Source: Gemmatimonadota bacterium (lineage in GTDB: Bacteria; Gemmatimonadota; Gemmatimonadetes; Gemmatimonadales; GWC2-71-9). Taken from it: a stretch of DNA of 15,134 nt. The stretch covers positions 1-15,134 of the forward strand of contig QHTP01000217.1 in NCBI GenBank assembly GCA_003220855.1. Reading direction: 5' to 3'. Positions 5,819-12,031 of this stretch are shown in pieces (the first letter of the stretch is position 1; the number at the start of each line of letters is the position of its first letter). The position numbers and the translations under genes are program-made. The notes under the pieces were generated by a model that made no database searches, was not told the DNA's origin, and saw only the letters and a list, made by a program, of their open reading frames with translations.

Positions 5819-6388
5819 CTACCGCGCCGACTGCGGCGTGCCGAACCTGTGCTTCAACTTCTCGATCAGCTGCTGCGCCACCTTGTAGCCGCCGTGCTCG
5901 GGGGGCGCGATCAGTTCGAGATCCCGCTCCGCGCGCGAGGGATCGACGCGCGGGCGGTACACGGGCTCGACGGTAAGGCGCGTCTGCCCGGGGACCCAGG
6001 GGTCGGCCCAACAGCGGATCTTGACCGTCGCCGGCAGATCGGCGATGTCGCGCCCGTTGGGGTAGGAGCGGCGCCGCGCGGGATCGTACCAGGCAGTCTC
6101 CACGTAGCCGTCGCGCACGTTGACCCGTTGCACTTCCAGGCTCTCGGCGCGCGCCAGGCTGTCGATCCCGGGCGTGACGCGTTCGGGTCGCGCGTTCAAG
6201 ATGACGACGAGCGCGCGCGGGTCGGGCTTGAAGTCGGGTCGCGTGGTGACGGGCGTGCAGGCGGCGAGTAACAATACAACATTGCGGATTGCGGATTTCG
6301 GAATGCGGATTGGCAAGGAGAGGTCGCGGCGCGCGCAGACGCTCCCCTCGCCAATCCGCAATCCGCAATCCCCAATCCGCAATTGCAT
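5819..6388 (-). CDS. Small lipoprotein, function unknown
   Basis: An open frame of 189 residues from the ATG at 6388, which shares one base with the stop of the upstream gene (TGATG). A lipobox is visible: 'VVLLLAAC', Cys44, followed by 'TPVTTRPDFKPDPRAL'. The mature part has no motif I recognise; it contains 'RVNVRDGYVETAWYDPARRR' and ends in 'QQLIEKLKHRFGTPQSAR'. The first 36 residues are encoded by the inverted heptad repeat 6281-6383, giving the 7-residue echo LRIGDCG/LRIGEGS. The working start could instead be TTG at 6316, which gives a compact signal peptide 'MPIRIPKSAIRNVVLLLAAC'. The protein is probably anchored to the outer or inner membrane by lipid. It is the last gene of the thiolase operon. 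Confidence 0.7.
   Translation of the reverse strand: MQLRIGDCGLRIGEGSVCARRDLSLPIRIPKSAIRNVVLLLAACTPVTTRPDFKPDPRALVVILNARPERVTPGIDSLARAESLEVQRVNVRDGYVETAWYDPARRRSYPNGRDIADLPATVKIRCWADPWVPGQTRLTVEPVYRPRVDPSRAERDLELIAPPEHGGYKVAQQLIEKLKHRFGTPQSAR
6281..6383. repeat. 33-bp inverted repeat built of ATTGCGG heptads
   Basis: The left arm is 6282-6314 and the right arm 6350-6382, with 30 of 33 positions complementary and a 35-nt loop. The left arm is ATTGCGG, ATTGCGG, ATTTCGG, AATGCGG, then ATTGGC. The right arm is GCCAAT followed by CCGCAAT, CCGCAAT, CCCCAAT, CCGCAAT. It separates the DUF2231-like gene from the lipobox of the lipoprotein gene, and the transcript would form a long hairpin over the lipoprotein's translation start. 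Confidence 0.92.
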
Positions 6389-6924
6389 CAGTGCTGGTGC
6401 GTCGAATCAGCGTGGTCGTGCCCTTCCGCCTCTCCCGCCTCGTGATGGTGCCCCGCGGCGCGGTTCTCGATCTCAGCCTTCATGGTGGCGGTCCGAACAC
6501 CGGCCGCGTGCTCGAACATCATCTTGCCACCGATCGCTCCGGTCCAGACCACGGTCACGAGGCCCGCGACACTGAGGAGGCGCAACCCTGCCTCCTCGGG
6601 AGGCGTGAGGCGCGCGCGGCGGAACAGCTTCCACGCGAGCACGACCGTGAAGATGCCCATGGTCGTGAGCGCCAGCGTCTCGTGCGTCTCCATCAGGTCG
6701 TGGATCGCCTCGCCGTGCTCGATGACGTCTTCGGCCTGCTCGCCAGCGAGCACGGCCACCCACCCGCCGATCGCACCGGCCCACAGTGTCCACAGCGCGG
6801 CGGCCTTGAGCGATTCGCGCTTCGTGAGCCAGGCGCCGATGTCGAACAGCACGGTCACGAGCAGCAGCGCAGCCGGGAGGTCGTTCACCGCCGCGTGAAA
6901 GCGGGGCCAGTCGTAGCCGAACAT
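6388..6924 (-). CDS. DUF2231-like membrane protein with His-rich C-terminus
   Basis: A 178-residue protein with four hydrophobic segments, at about 14-33, 41-60, 84-99 and 116-134. The first is preceded by 'RFHAAVNDLPAALL', the H-x-x-x-x-x-P type entry typical of DUF2231, a family of predicted membrane proteins sometimes linked to haem or metal. Conserved-looking acidic/His residues lie in 'GEQAEDVIEHGEAIHDLMETHE' between helices two and three. The last 22 residues hold seven histidines with Glu/Asp, a likely divalent-metal-binding tail. The start is supported by AAAGGA five nt upstream of the ATG. It follows 3-hydroxybutyryl-CoA dehydrogenase after the GGGACGG array and is coupled to the lipoprotein gene by TGATG. 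A role in metal handling or redox is inference. Confidence 0.75.
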   Translation of the reverse strand: MFGYDWPRFHAAVNDLPAALLLVTVLFDIGAWLTKRESLKAAALWTLWAGAIGGWVAVLAGEQAEDVIEHGEAIHDLMETHETLALTTMGIFTVVLAWKLFRRARLTPPEEAGLRLLSVAGLVTVVWTGAIGGKMMFEHAAGVRTATMKAEIENRAAGHHHEAGEAEGHDHADSTHQH

Positions 6925-6943
6925 TCGGGTCCTTTGGAGTAAG

Positions 6944-6985
6944 GGGACGGGGGACGGGGGACGGGGGACGGAGGACGCCGGACGG
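6944..6985. repeat. Heptameric tandem array GGGACGG (6 units), G-quadruplex-capable
   Basis: Four perfect plus-strand GGGACGG units are followed by AGGACGC and CGGACGG; the A recurs exactly every 7 nt from 6947 to 6982. The array ends one base before the stop codon of the Hbd gene. Four runs of four or five G separated by AC make it a strong G-quadruplex candidate on the plus (template) strand and C-rich in the transcript. Confidence 0.9.
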
Positions 6986-6986
6986 G

Positions 6987-7874
6987 TCAGACGCCCAGGT
7001 CGACGACCTTGGGGGGATCGACCGAGTAATCGTAGAAGCCCTTCCCGGTCTTGCGGCCGTTCATTCCCGCCAGCACCATGCGCTTCAGGAGCGGCGGGGG
7101 CGCGTAGCGCTGCTCGCGGTACTCGGTGAACATGATCTCGGCGATCTTGTACGTCGTGTCGAGCCCCACGAAATCGAGCAAGGTGAGCGGGCCCATCGGA
7201 TAGCCGCAGCCGAGCCGCATCGCCGTGTCGATGTCCGGCACGGTCCCGACACCCCGCTCCACCGCCCGAATGGCGTCGAGCAGGTAGGGGACGAGCAGCA
7301 GGTTCACGATGAACCCCGAGTTGTCCTTCGCAGCCACGGGCTCCTTACCGAGCGATTTGGCGAAAAGGAACGCGCGCTGGAAGGTGTCCGTCGACGTCGT
7401 GACGGTGCGTACCACCTCGACGAGCGGCATCAGCGGCACCGGATTGAAGAAATGCAAGCCGACGAAGCGGTCGGCCCGCCGGGTGGCCGCCGCCATGGCC
7501 GCGATCGTGAGACTCGAGGTGTTGGACGCGAAGATCGTGGCGGGAGGGCACACGCCGTCGAGCTCCTTCCACAGGGCGTTCTTCAAGTCCAGGTCTTCGG
7601 TGACGGCCTCCAGGACGATGTCGCATCCCTTGAGTTCTGCGGTCGTCGTGGTGAAGCGCAGGCGCTTGAGGCCCGCATCCCGGTCCGCCGCCGGGAGCTT
7701 GCCCTTCTCCACGAACTTGGCGAGCGACCGCTCGATACCGGCGCGCGCCTTGTCCCAGACCTGTTGGGACACGTCGCGCACGACGGTGTCGTAGCCCGCG
7801 GTAGCGGCCACCTGCGCGATGCCGCTTCCCATGAGGCCGCACCCCAATACCCCCACCCGTTTGATGTCGGTCAT
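6987..7874 (-). CDS. 3-hydroxybutyryl-CoA dehydrogenase (3-hydroxyacyl-CoA dehydrogenase family)
   Basis: A 295-residue, full-length single-domain enzyme that interconverts 3-hydroxybutyryl-CoA and acetoacetyl-CoA with NAD(P). The Rossmann motif 'GCGLMGSG' is at 11-18. S117 and N118 ('ASNTSS') and the catalytic pair H141 ('HFFNPVPLMPLVEVV') and E153 are in place, with 'NSGFIVN' (185-191). The C-terminal dimer domain includes 'GCGYPMGPLTLLDFVGLD'. The ATG has GGAG four to five nt upstream and lies 25 nt after the stop of the unknown membrane-protein gene. With the thiolase at the start of the same operon it gives two consecutive steps of acetoacetyl-CoA metabolism. Short-chain beta-oxidation, polyhydroxybutyrate or butyrate-type routes all remain possible. 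Gene names hbd, paaH or fadB-like cannot be separated from sequence alone. Confidence 0.93.
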   Translation of the reverse strand: MTDIKRVGVLGCGLMGSGIAQVAATAGYDTVVRDVSQQVWDKARAGIERSLAKFVEKGKLPAADRDAGLKRLRFTTTTAELKGCDIVLEAVTEDLDLKNALWKELDGVCPPATIFASNTSSLTIAAMAAATRRADRFVGLHFFNPVPLMPLVEVVRTVTTSTDTFQRAFLFAKSLGKEPVAAKDNSGFIVNLLLVPYLLDAIRAVERGVGTVPDIDTAMRLGCGYPMGPLTLLDFVGLDTTYKIAEIMFTEYREQRYAPPPLLKRMVLAGMNGRKTGKGFYDYSVDPPKVVDLGV

Positions 7875-7899
7875 GGCGCTCCGGACCTGGGGTTCGCCG

Positions 7900-8733
7900 C
7901 TAGCCTCGGGGCGGTGCCCCCGGGCTCATGAATGAGCGGATCTCGTCGGCGAGACGCACGAACGCATTGACGGGCGACCCGGGGAGGGCGTGCTCCGGGC
8001 GGATCTCCCCGCGCTCCAGGCGGTCGAGGACCTGTTCGAGCCCGATCTGGACCTGCTCGTATTGACCCCGATGGGCGCGCAGGGCCGCCACCGCCGCCAC
8101 TCCGAGGGCCGCCGCGGGCGCCCAGGCGAACGGGGTGAGGACGGCCATCGCGAGGAAGCTGCCCGTCGCGGCGGCGCCCACGCCGAAGAGCGCGCCGGCG
8201 ATGCCGAGCCGCTGCCGCCGCAGATTGGACACGTCCGCCAGCAGCTGCACGTGGCAGAAGCCGGTCTCGAGCGGCGTCACCTGGCCCGTGACCTCCGCCG
8301 CCCGCGCCAGCGCGAAGCGACGCCCTCCCGCGCCCAGCGCACGCTGGATCGACGCGAAGGCACCGACCTTGGGGTCCCACGAAATGCGGTCGGGGTAGCG
8401 CCGCTTCATCTGGAGCAGCTCATACTGCTCCATCCACGCGCTGAGGGAGCGCTGCACGCCGCCGGAGTCGCCCGGCACGACCCGCTGGGCCGAGAGGCGC
8501 TCGGGGCCCGCGAGCCACGCGATCAGCCCGCGCCGCGTGGGCGCCAGACTGCGGGTCCGCTCTTCGAGCATGGCCTGCCGCAGGTGACGCGGCGGAATGC
8601 CGACGTCCTGGCCCAGGGAGAGCAGCTCGGTCTCGGTGAGGCCGTCTCCGATGTCGTGCTCCCCCGCCTGCAGCTCCGCCGCGCGCTGAATGATGCGCTC
8701 CAGGGCCTCTCGGCTGATGAGCTCGCCGGCCAT
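7900..8733 (-). CDS. Unknown two-helix membrane protein
   Basis: A 277-residue protein I do not recognise. Residues 1-75 are mostly charged and helical ('REALERIIQRAAELQAGE', then 'LTETELLSLGQDVGIPPRHLRQAM'), a pattern that may be a small helical adaptor or HTH-like fold. Residues 76-170 look soluble and mixed. Two adjacent hydrophobic helices lie at about 176-197 and 201-219 with a short 'TPFAWAP' turn, so both ends face the same side. The C-terminal tail (220-277) contains an amphipathic helix 'YEQVQIGLEQVLDRLERGEI'. The ATG lies 2 nt after the SPFH gene's stop, with a weak GAGG-like site in that gene's last codons. It occupies the position where slipin operons often have an NfeD gene, but it shows no NfeD features that I can see. 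Confidence 0.8.
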   Translation of the reverse strand: MAGELISREALERIIQRAAELQAGEHDIGDGLTETELLSLGQDVGIPPRHLRQAMLEERTRSLAPTRRGLIAWLAGPERLSAQRVVPGDSGGVQRSLSAWMEQYELLQMKRRYPDRISWDPKVGAFASIQRALGAGGRRFALARAAEVTGQVTPLETGFCHVQLLADVSNLRRQRLGIAGALFGVGAAATGSFLAMAVLTPFAWAPAAALGVAAVAALRAHRGQYEQVQIGLEQVLDRLERGEIRPEHALPGSPVNAFVRLADEIRSFMSPGAPPRG

Positions 8734-8735
8734 CG

Positions 8736-9458
8736 CTACGCCTCGGTCTTGGTCTTCGCCGGCGCCGCGGGAAGCGGCTCCCCCGAGGCCTTGGCGGTGA
8801 GCCGGGGTGGCTGGGCAGCGGCCTGCTGGGCGACCGAGCCGAGAAATCCCCGGAACAGGTCGAGCGGGATCGGGAAGATCGTCGTGGAATTGTTTTCCGA
8901 CGCGATCTCGGTGACGGTCTGGAGGTAGCGCAGCTGGATGGCGGCGGGCTCGGCCCCGATGATGTGGGCGGCCTGGGCCAGCTTCTCCGACGCCTGTAGC
9001 TCGCCTTCCGCGTTGATGACCTTGGCGCGGCGCTCCCGCTCGGCCTCCGCCTGCCGCGCGATGGCGCGCTTCATCTCGGGCGGCAGATCCACGTCCTTCA
9101 CCTCGACGGCCGACACCTCGATGCCCCAGTCTTCACTTCGCTTGTCGATGATCTGCCGCAGAATGGCGTTGATCTTGTCGCGATTGGCGAGCAGCTCGTC
9201 CATCTCGGTTTCGCCGAGCACCGATCGCAGCGTCGTCTGTGCAAGCTGCGATGTCGCATACAGATAGTTTTCTACCTCGACGATGGCCCGGCTTGGGTCC
9301 ACCACTCGAAAATAAATAACGGCGTTCAGCTTCACGCTGACGCTGTCTTTGGTAATGACGTCCTGCGGAGGAACATCGAGCGTGATCGTTCGCAGGCTCA
9401 CACGCATGATGCGATCGATCGGCCAGAAGACCCAGATCACGAGGATCACCGTTTCCAT
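8736..9458 (-). CDS. SPFH/Band-7 (slipin-like) protein with shortened N-terminus
   Basis: A 240-residue stomatin/slipin-family protein. These normally form membrane-anchored oligomeric rings that organise membrane domains or proteases. The SPFH core is clear: 'SLRTITLDVPPQDVITKDSVSV' region (21-42), 'NAVIYFRVVDPSRAI', 'ENYLYATSQLAQTTLRSVLG', 'DLPPEMKRAIARQAEAERERRAKVINAEGE' region and 'ENNSTTIFPIPLDL' near the end, then an Ala/Pro-rich tail. Family members start with a full membrane helix and a 'EYERGVxFRLGR...GPG' strand region. Here the start 'METVILVIWV' runs directly into 'FWPIDRIMRV', so some 35-40 residues are missing. AGGAG lies 8 nt before the ATG, and the upstream thiolase is complete, so the short form is the real gene. 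It sits 12 nt after the thiolase and 2 nt before the unknown membrane-protein gene. Confidence 0.88.
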   Translation of the reverse strand: METVILVIWVFWPIDRIMRVSLRTITLDVPPQDVITKDSVSVKLNAVIYFRVVDPSRAIVEVENYLYATSQLAQTTLRSVLGETEMDELLANRDKINAILRQIIDKRSEDWGIEVSAVEVKDVDLPPEMKRAIARQAEAERERRAKVINAEGELQASEKLAQAAHIIGAEPAAIQLRYLQTVTEIASENNSTTIFPIPLDLFRGFLGSVAQQAAAQPPRLTAKASGEPLPAAPAKTKTEA

Positions 9459-9466
9459 GAGCCTCT

Positions 9467-9471
9467 CTCCT
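9467..9471 (-). promoter_or_regulatory. Ribosome binding site of the SPFH gene
   Basis: AGGAG on the minus strand, 8 nt before the ATG at 9458 and overlapping the thiolase TGA stop by one base. It fixes the start of the unusually short SPFH protein and indicates translational coupling to the thiolase. Confidence 0.65.
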
Positions 9472-10676
9472 CAGGCGGGGAAGGCTTCCACGATCACCGC
9501 CGCACCCTGACCGCCGCCGATGCAGGCGGAGCCGAGGCCGAAGCGCTGTTTGGCGCGGCGCAGTGCGTGAAGCAGATGGATCGTGATGCGCGTGCCGGTC
9601 GCGGCGAGCGGGTGGCCGATGGCGATGGCGCCGCCGTGCACGTTCGTTTTCGCGCGGTCGAGCCCCAGCTCCTTCTCGACGGCGAGATACTGCGGGGCAA
9701 ACGCCTCGTTCACCTCCACCAGGTCCATCTGCTCGAGCTTCATCCCCGCCTTCTGGAGCGCCTTGCGCGCGGCGGGCGCCGGGCCGATCCCCATGTACCG
9801 GGGCTCGACCCCCGCCACGGCCCAGGCCACGATCCGGCCCAGCGGCTTCAACCCGTGCGTCCGGGCGTACGCGTCGCTCGCGATCACCGTCGCGGCCGCG
9901 CCGTCCACGATCCCCGACGCGTTGCCGGCGGTGACGAGCCCATCCTTCTTGAAGTAGGGCTTGAGGGCGAGCAACACCTCGAGCGTGGTGGCCGGTCGCA
10001 TGTGCTCGTCGGCACGGTACTCGGTCGGCTCACCCTTCTTGCCTTTCACGGGCACCGCCACCACCTCGTCCTGGAACACGCAGTCGTCCCACGCTTTCTT
10101 GGCCCGCTGCTGCGACGCCAGCGCGACCTCGTCCACTTCCTTGCGGTTGAGCTTGTACTGCTCGGCGAGCCCCTCCGCGGTCTCGGCCATGGAGAGACCG
10201 CATTGCGGGTCCTTGAGCGCTTCCCACAGGAGGTCTTCCAAGGGGGCCGGGCCGAGCCGCAGACCCCAGCGCGCGCCGCGCACCACGTGAGGCGCCTGGC
10301 TCATCGACTCCGTGCCGCCGGCGAGCACGGCCTGCGCCTCGCCGAGCATGATGAGTTGGGCGCCCTGCGTGATCGCCTCGAACCCGGAGCCGCACAGCCG
10401 GTTGACGGTCACGGCCGGCACCTCGATCGGCAGACCCGCCTTGAGTCCCACGTGACGGGCGCAGTAGATCGCGTCGGCCGACGTCTGGAGGGCGTTGCCG
10501 AACACCGTATGGCCGATGTCGCCGGCGGGCACGCCCGAGCGCCCGAGAGCGTGCTTCGCCGCCACCGCGCCGAGCTCGGTCGCCGACAAGTCCTTGAGCG
10601 CACCGCCAAAGCTTCCGAATCCGGTGCGCACACCGGACAGGAAGACGACGTCTGTATTGGAACCCTGGGTCTTCAT
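9471..10676 (-). CDS. Acetyl-CoA C-acyltransferase (thiolase)
   Basis: A 401-residue, full-length thiolase that condenses two acetyl-CoA to acetoacetyl-CoA or cleaves 3-ketoacyl-CoA. The nucleophile is C95 in 'VNRLCGSGFEA', the catalytic histidine H355 in 'IAIGHPLAATGTR', and the second cysteine C385 in 'SACIGGGQG'. The 'VNEAFA' (322-327) and 'GNASGIVDGAA' motifs are intact. 'NVHGG' replaces the usual 'NVNGG'. A GGAG sits about 10 nt upstream of the ATG. It is the first gene of a six-gene operon that also encodes 3-hydroxybutyryl-CoA dehydrogenase, which supports acetoacetyl-CoA thiolase (PhaA/AtoB type). A 3-ketoacyl-CoA thiolase (FadA type) remains possible. The upstream region carries the REP-like palindrome 10747-10812. 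Confidence 0.93.
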   Translation of the reverse strand: MKTQGSNTDVVFLSGVRTGFGSFGGALKDLSATELGAVAAKHALGRSGVPAGDIGHTVFGNALQTSADAIYCARHVGLKAGLPIEVPAVTVNRLCGSGFEAITQGAQLIMLGEAQAVLAGGTESMSQAPHVVRGARWGLRLGPAPLEDLLWEALKDPQCGLSMAETAEGLAEQYKLNRKEVDEVALASQQRAKKAWDDCVFQDEVVAVPVKGKKGEPTEYRADEHMRPATTLEVLLALKPYFKKDGLVTAGNASGIVDGAAATVIASDAYARTHGLKPLGRIVAWAVAGVEPRYMGIGPAPAARKALQKAGMKLEQMDLVEVNEAFAPQYLAVEKELGLDRAKTNVHGGAIAIGHPLAATGTRITIHLLHALRRAKQRFGLGSACIGGGQGAAVIVEAFPA

Positions 10677-10746
10677 GGGGGAATGCTCCGCGCTAGTGTG
10701 GGGAATATCGGGCGGTTGGGGAGAGGGCGGTAGGGCAGGAGGAATT

Positions 10747-10812
10747 CCCGGGCTGAGAGCCCGGGCTCGGCGGGGATGTGCGCCCTGTAAGGGCGCGCCC
10801 TCTCAGGGCGCG
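10747..10812. repeat. REP-like compound palindrome, copy 1
   Basis: Three hairpins in a row. A: CCCGGGCT/AGCCCGGG with loop GAG (10747-10765). B: GCGCCCT/AGGGCGC with loop GTA (10780-10796). C: GCGCCCT/AGGGCGC with loop CTC (10795-10811), sharing two bases with B. The same elements in the same order recur at 11213-11291 on the other side of the transposase gene, as REP elements do around their RAYT. Confidence 0.88.
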
Positions 10813-10835
10813 AAAATGATGGCAGTGGCGGGGGA

Positions 10836-11222
10836 ATGATCCTGCTCGTAGCAGAGCCAGTATCGTTGCGTCGCCTGCCTCTAATCCACCCTGTAGCAGC
10901 GGAGTTCTTGCGTCGTGTGCTGCCGGAGATCGCCCGCCGTCACGGGACACGTGTCATCGACGTCGGCATCGTGAGCAATCACGTGCACTTAGTAATCGAG
11001 CTCCCCGGCCATGTGGACATCCCGCGGCTCGTTCAAGGCTTGAAGGGTGCCAGCGCTCGGATAGCCAACCGCGATGGCGTGATGCCTCGTGCACCATTGC
11101 GTTGGGCGACCGGCTACGACCTGCGGTCGCTGAGTGTGCGCGACTTGCAGGGCGCGATTCGATACGTGCGGGCGCAATCCGAGAGGCACCCGGAGCTGGC
11201 GTTGGGGGACTCCCCGGGCTGA
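10836..11222 (+). CDS. HUH/Y1 transposase, REP-associated (RAYT-like, IS200 superfamily)
   Basis: A 128-residue single-strand DNA transposase (Y1_Tnp fold). The first strand is 'MILLVAEPVSLRRLPL', followed by a helix to about 35. The HUH metal motif is H49-V-H51 in 'VSNHVHLVIELP'. 'IPRLVQGLKGASARIANRD' (62-80) and 'LRWATGYDLRSLS' follow, and the likely nucleophile is Y110 in 'AIRYVRAQSERHP'. Such enzymes nick and rejoin at hairpins by a 5'-phosphotyrosine link. Flanking copies of one compound palindrome on both sides identify it as a RAYT-type domesticated or REP-mobilising transposase rather than a free IS200. The stop codon TGA lies inside the right-hand palindrome. It is the only plus-strand gene among minus-strand neighbours, and no good Shine-Dalgarno is seen. 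All catalytic residues are present, so it may be active. Confidence 0.87.
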   Translation: MILLVAEPVSLRRLPLIHPVAAEFLRRVLPEIARRHGTRVIDVGIVSNHVHLVIELPGHVDIPRLVQGLKGASARIANRDGVMPRAPLRWATGYDLRSLSVRDLQGAIRYVRAQSERHPELALGDSPG

Positions 11223-11291
11223 GAGCCCGGGCTCGGCGTTGTGTGCGCCCTGTAAGGGCGCACTGCGGCCGAGCGCGCCTCTCAGGGCGCG
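11213..11291. repeat. REP-like compound palindrome, copy 2
   Basis: Same order as copy 1. Hairpin A is at 11213-11231 and hairpin B at 11245-11261, both identical in their arms and loops. The right end CCTCTCAGGGCGCGA (from 11278) is also shared. About 17 nt of extra sequence separate B from the right end, and hairpin C is imperfect here. It lies between the convergent ends of the transposase and permease genes, supplies both stop codons, and could act as a bidirectional transcript end. Confidence 0.85.
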
Positions 11292-12031
11292 ACCACATCG
11301 GAGCCCGTCGACTCCCCCGCAACCCGTCTCCACGCGAAGTACGCCGGCACCCCCGTCGCCACGATGCCAAGACCGATCAGCGCCTGCAGGGGCCGCGCCC
11401 AGATGGTGTTCAGCACGATCGCCGCTGCGGCGGCAATGAACAGGGCCGGCGTGACGGGATACCCCGGCACGCGGAACGGACGCAGCGCGTCTGGGCGGCG
11501 GCGCCGCAGCACGAACACGCTCGCCGCCGCGAGGGCGGCGAACATCCAGCTCGCGAACACCACGTAGGTGAACAGCTGCTCGAACGTGCCGGAGATCGCG
11601 AGCAACGCGGCCCATCCCGCGCTCACCGCGACCGCGAGCGCCGGCGTCCCGAAGCGCGAGTGCACTCGAGCGAGCGAGCGGAAGAACAGGCCGTCCCTGG
11701 CCATCGCGAAGTACATGCGGGGGCCCGTGAGCGCGAGCCCGTTCGCGGCGCTGAAGATCGAGATCAAGATGACGACGGTGACCAGTTTGGCCGCCGCGGG
11801 CCCTAACAGCGCGTGCACGACGTCGGCCGCGACTCGATCGGTCGCCTCCACACCGGTCGCCCCCACCGCCGCCACGTAGCCCGCGTTGGCCGTCAGGTAG
11901 ATTGCGACGAGCGCGGCTGTGCCGAGCCCGATGCCGCGGGCGAAGGTGCGCTGGGGATCGGCCGCTTCGCCCGCGGAATTGGTCACGTTCTGCCACCCTT
12001 CATACGCCCACAGGACGCCGAGCAGCGCCAC
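11282..12031 (-). pseudogene. APC-family amino-acid permease, C-terminal fragment
   Basis: This frame codes for the C-terminal part of an amino acid-polyamine-organocation transporter. It begins in the unwound sixth helix, 'VLWAYEGWQNVTNSAGEAADPQRTF', and continues through about six further hydrophobic helices with 'SAANGLALTGPRMYFAMARDGL' and 'RPFRVPGYPVTPALF'. It has a possible GTG at 12031, but the frame is open to about 12065 and no independent ribosome binding site is evident. The first five helices are in another frame (11983-12528). The last codons and the TGA come from the REP-like palindrome. Together with the N-terminal piece it appears to be one broken permease gene. Confidence 0.8.

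Noticed and set aside
5804..5824. Small palindrome between the stops of the DUF116 and lipoprotein genes as a terminator
   Set aside because: The stem is only four base pairs, has no T-run, and is mostly formed by the two stop codons.
9459..9480. A hidden upstream exon or frameshift that would restore the slipin N-terminus
   Set aside because: Only 12 nt separate it from the complete thiolase gene, so there is no room for the missing residues.
10710..10740. GGGCGGT repeated upstream of the thiolase
   Set aside because: The two copies are 15 nt apart, not a multiple of 7, and the bases between do not form units.
10836..11222. A full insertion sequence with tnpB or terminal inverted repeats
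   Set aside because: No TnpB-like gene or IS ends are seen; only the flanking REP-like palindromes are present.
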